A DNA stretch of 6,501 nt from an uncultured bacterium. Its GTDB lineage: Bacteria > Gemmatimonadota > Gemmatimonadetes > Longimicrobiales > RSA9. Every line of letters starts with the position of its first letter. The first letter of the stretch is position 1. The stretch is from positions 1 to 6,501 of the forward strand of contig CALBZE010000040.1 of the NCBI GenBank assembly GCA_937889645.1, written 5' to 3'. Positions 6,167 through 6,501 of the stretch are shown here, piece after piece. The translations under genes and the position numbers were made by a program. The notes beneath the pieces are model-generated. The model did no database searches, was not told the origin of the DNA, and saw only the letters and a list, made by a program, of their open reading frames with translations.

Positions 6167-6173
6167 GGTCCTT

Positions 6174-6178
6174 CTCCT
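6174..6178 (-). promoter_or_regulatory. Shine-Dalgarno that fixes the int start
   Basis: AGGAG on the minus strand sits seven bases before ATG 6166. It favours this start over upstream in-frame starts that read through the arm repeat and the tRNA fragment. Confidence 0.8.
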
Positions 6179-6207
6179 GAGCGAGACCGGGGGGACGACG
6201 AGGGTGG

Positions 6208-6229
6208 TTTGGTACTGGGATTGGTACTG
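6208..6229. repeat. arm-type direct repeat, int-proximal copy
   Basis: This 22-base segment starts with T and then reads TTGGTACTG, GGA, TTGGTACTG, so two 9-mers sit 12 bases apart in the same orientation. An identical 22-base copy lies at 6475-6496, on the other side of the tRNA fragment. Paired short direct repeats flanking a tRNA-derived core are the standard form of integrase arm sites (established for tyrosine integrases such as lambda and L5). This copy overlaps the putative int -10 region. Confidence 0.85.
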
Positions 6230-6249
6230 TGCGGAGAGCCGGATGTCAA
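6221..6249 (-). promoter_or_regulatory. int: putative int promoter
   Basis: On the minus strand a perfect TTGACA (6249-6244) is followed after 17 bases by TACCAA (6226-6221), a weak -10 with three consensus matches. It lies just downstream of the terminator and about 55 bases before the int start. The -10 is inside the arm repeat, so integrase bound there could block its own transcription. The -35 match and spacing are seen directly; activity is inferred. Confidence 0.5.
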
Positions 6250-6257
6250 CGACAACG

Positions 6258-6294
6258 AAAAAGCCCCGCGCAATCTGGTGTCGCGCAAGGGCTT
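6258..6294 (-). terminator. Rho-independent terminator downstream of the tRNA fragment
   Basis: Read on the minus strand, AAGCCC (6294-6289) pairs with GGGCTT (6266-6261). Inside lies a small internal loop, then GCGC (6286-6283) paired with GCGC (6271-6268) around an 11-base loop. The 3' side runs into five T residues (6262-6258). It begins eight bases after the tRNA 3' end, so it would terminate the restored tRNA transcript after integration and keep tRNA-promoter transcription out of int. Confidence 0.8.
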
Positions 6295-6301
6295 CGGAGA
6301 G

Positions 6302-6350
6302 TGCGCCCGGCAGGATTCGAACCTGCGACCTTCGGCTCCGGAGGCCGACG
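6302..6350 (-). tRNA. 3' fragment of tRNA-Arg(CCG), attachment-site core
   Basis: The minus strand gives the 3' part of a tRNA: anticodon stem TCGGC/GCCGA (6348-6344 and 6336-6332) enclosing loop CTCCGGA, with anticodon CCG at 6341-6339. The T arm is GCAGG-TTCGAAT-CCTGC (6326-6310), then acceptor strand CGGGCGC and discriminator A at 6302. No CCA is encoded. Upstream of 6350 there is no D arm and no GCGCCCG acceptor strand in the right place, so the 5' half is missing and the fragment cannot make a tRNA by itself. It is the expected core identity with attB, where crossover restores an intact host tRNA gene. Host identity cannot be read from it. Confidence 0.9.
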
Positions 6351-6474
6351 CCACCGCTTTTCTCGCGCGCGGGCCAATCCTTCCTAATCCGGCGCAAGTT
6401 CAAGCTATCCAATCAGTAACACAGCCTGTATCGGTAGCCCGGGCGCCGGCCGGCGACGGCCAGCACCGGGGTCA

Positions 6475-6496
6475 TTTGGTACTGGGATTGGTACTG
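6475..6496. repeat. arm-type direct repeat, distal copy
   Basis: This is an exact copy of the 22 bases at 6208-6229 in the same orientation, with 9-mers at 6476-6484 and 6488-6496. The match stops at both outer bases (A at 6474 versus G at 6207; C at 6497 versus T at 6230), so only the double 9-mer is conserved. That fits a protein-binding site better than a longer duplication. Confidence 0.85.
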
Positions 6497-6501
6497 CCCG
6501 C

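Larger units (their letters stand above)
6208..6496. other. attP-like phage attachment region
   Basis: The non-coding stretch from the int start to the right edge holds, in order, an arm repeat, the int promoter, a terminator, the tRNA-Arg 3' core and a second identical arm repeat. The core anticodon loop is roughly 110 bases from one arm and 130 from the other, a scale that allows DNA-bending proteins such as IHF. Between 6351 and 6474 I see no gene, only a GC-rich patch with overlapping GCCGGC palindromes near 6445-6455. Arms on both sides of a tRNA lacking its 5' half indicate an unrecombined attP rather than attL or attR. Confidence 0.75.

Noticed and set aside
6302..6378. A complete functional tRNA gene
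   Set aside because: No D arm or matching 5' acceptor strand is found upstream of 6350; only the anticodon arm, T arm and 3' acceptor strand are present.
6167..6412. In-frame N-terminal extension of the integrase to an ATG at 6412
   Set aside because: It would translate the arm repeat, terminator and tRNA fragment. ATG 6166 has a good Shine-Dalgarno sequence and starts a typical integrase N-terminus.
1..6501. CRISPR array, insertion sequence or diversity-generating element
   Set aside because: No regularly spaced repeats, transposase or reverse transcriptase are seen; the only exact long direct repeat is the two-copy arm site.

Overview
The window is strongly GC-rich and looks like the early recombination/integration end of a temperate phage, or of a phage-like integrative element, from a GC-rich bacterium. 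I cannot name the host. The only host clue is a 3' fragment of a tRNA-Arg(CCG) with no encoded CCA. No structural, packaging, lysis or repressor genes are visible.

Positions 121 to 4883 hold a tightly packed plus-strand operon of ten genes. In order they are: a YqaJ-family exonuclease; two small unknown genes; a RecT-family single-strand annealing protein; two small unknown genes; a protein with a putative zinc ribbon; a DnaQ-like (DEDDh) 3'-5' exonuclease; a short arginine- and proline-rich unknown gene containing two strong hairpins; and an excisionase-like winged helix-turn-helix protein. Most junctions are start/stop overlaps of 4 to 13 bases, and nearly every start has a Shine-Dalgarno sequence. 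The exonuclease and annealase form a two-component (SynExo-type) recombination system: one makes 3' single-stranded ends and the other anneals them. Two genes present here are short and easily missed: a 51-codon gene at 1187-1342 and, less certainly, a 29-codon reading frame at 21-110.

Positions 4877 to 6166 on the minus strand encode a tyrosine integrase. It is tail to tail with the excisionase-like gene, and their stop codons overlap within 7 bases. Upstream of the integrase, 6167 to 6501 is non-coding and organised as an attachment region. Reading along the minus strand it holds a distal arm-type repeat, a 49-base 3' end of tRNA-Arg(CCG), a Rho-independent terminator, a TTGACA promoter box, a second identical arm-type repeat over the likely -10 region, a Shine-Dalgarno sequence and then int.

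The main inference is that this is an uninterrupted attP. The tRNA lacks its 5' half, and identical 22-base repeats, each made of two 9-mers, flank it on both sides, as expected for integrase arm sites on P and P'. An integrated prophage junction would carry only one arm. A second point of interest is the RecT C-terminus: a proline/acidic linker ending in FDAEDSMPF, which resembles the C-terminal tip of bacterial single-strand binding protein (SSB).
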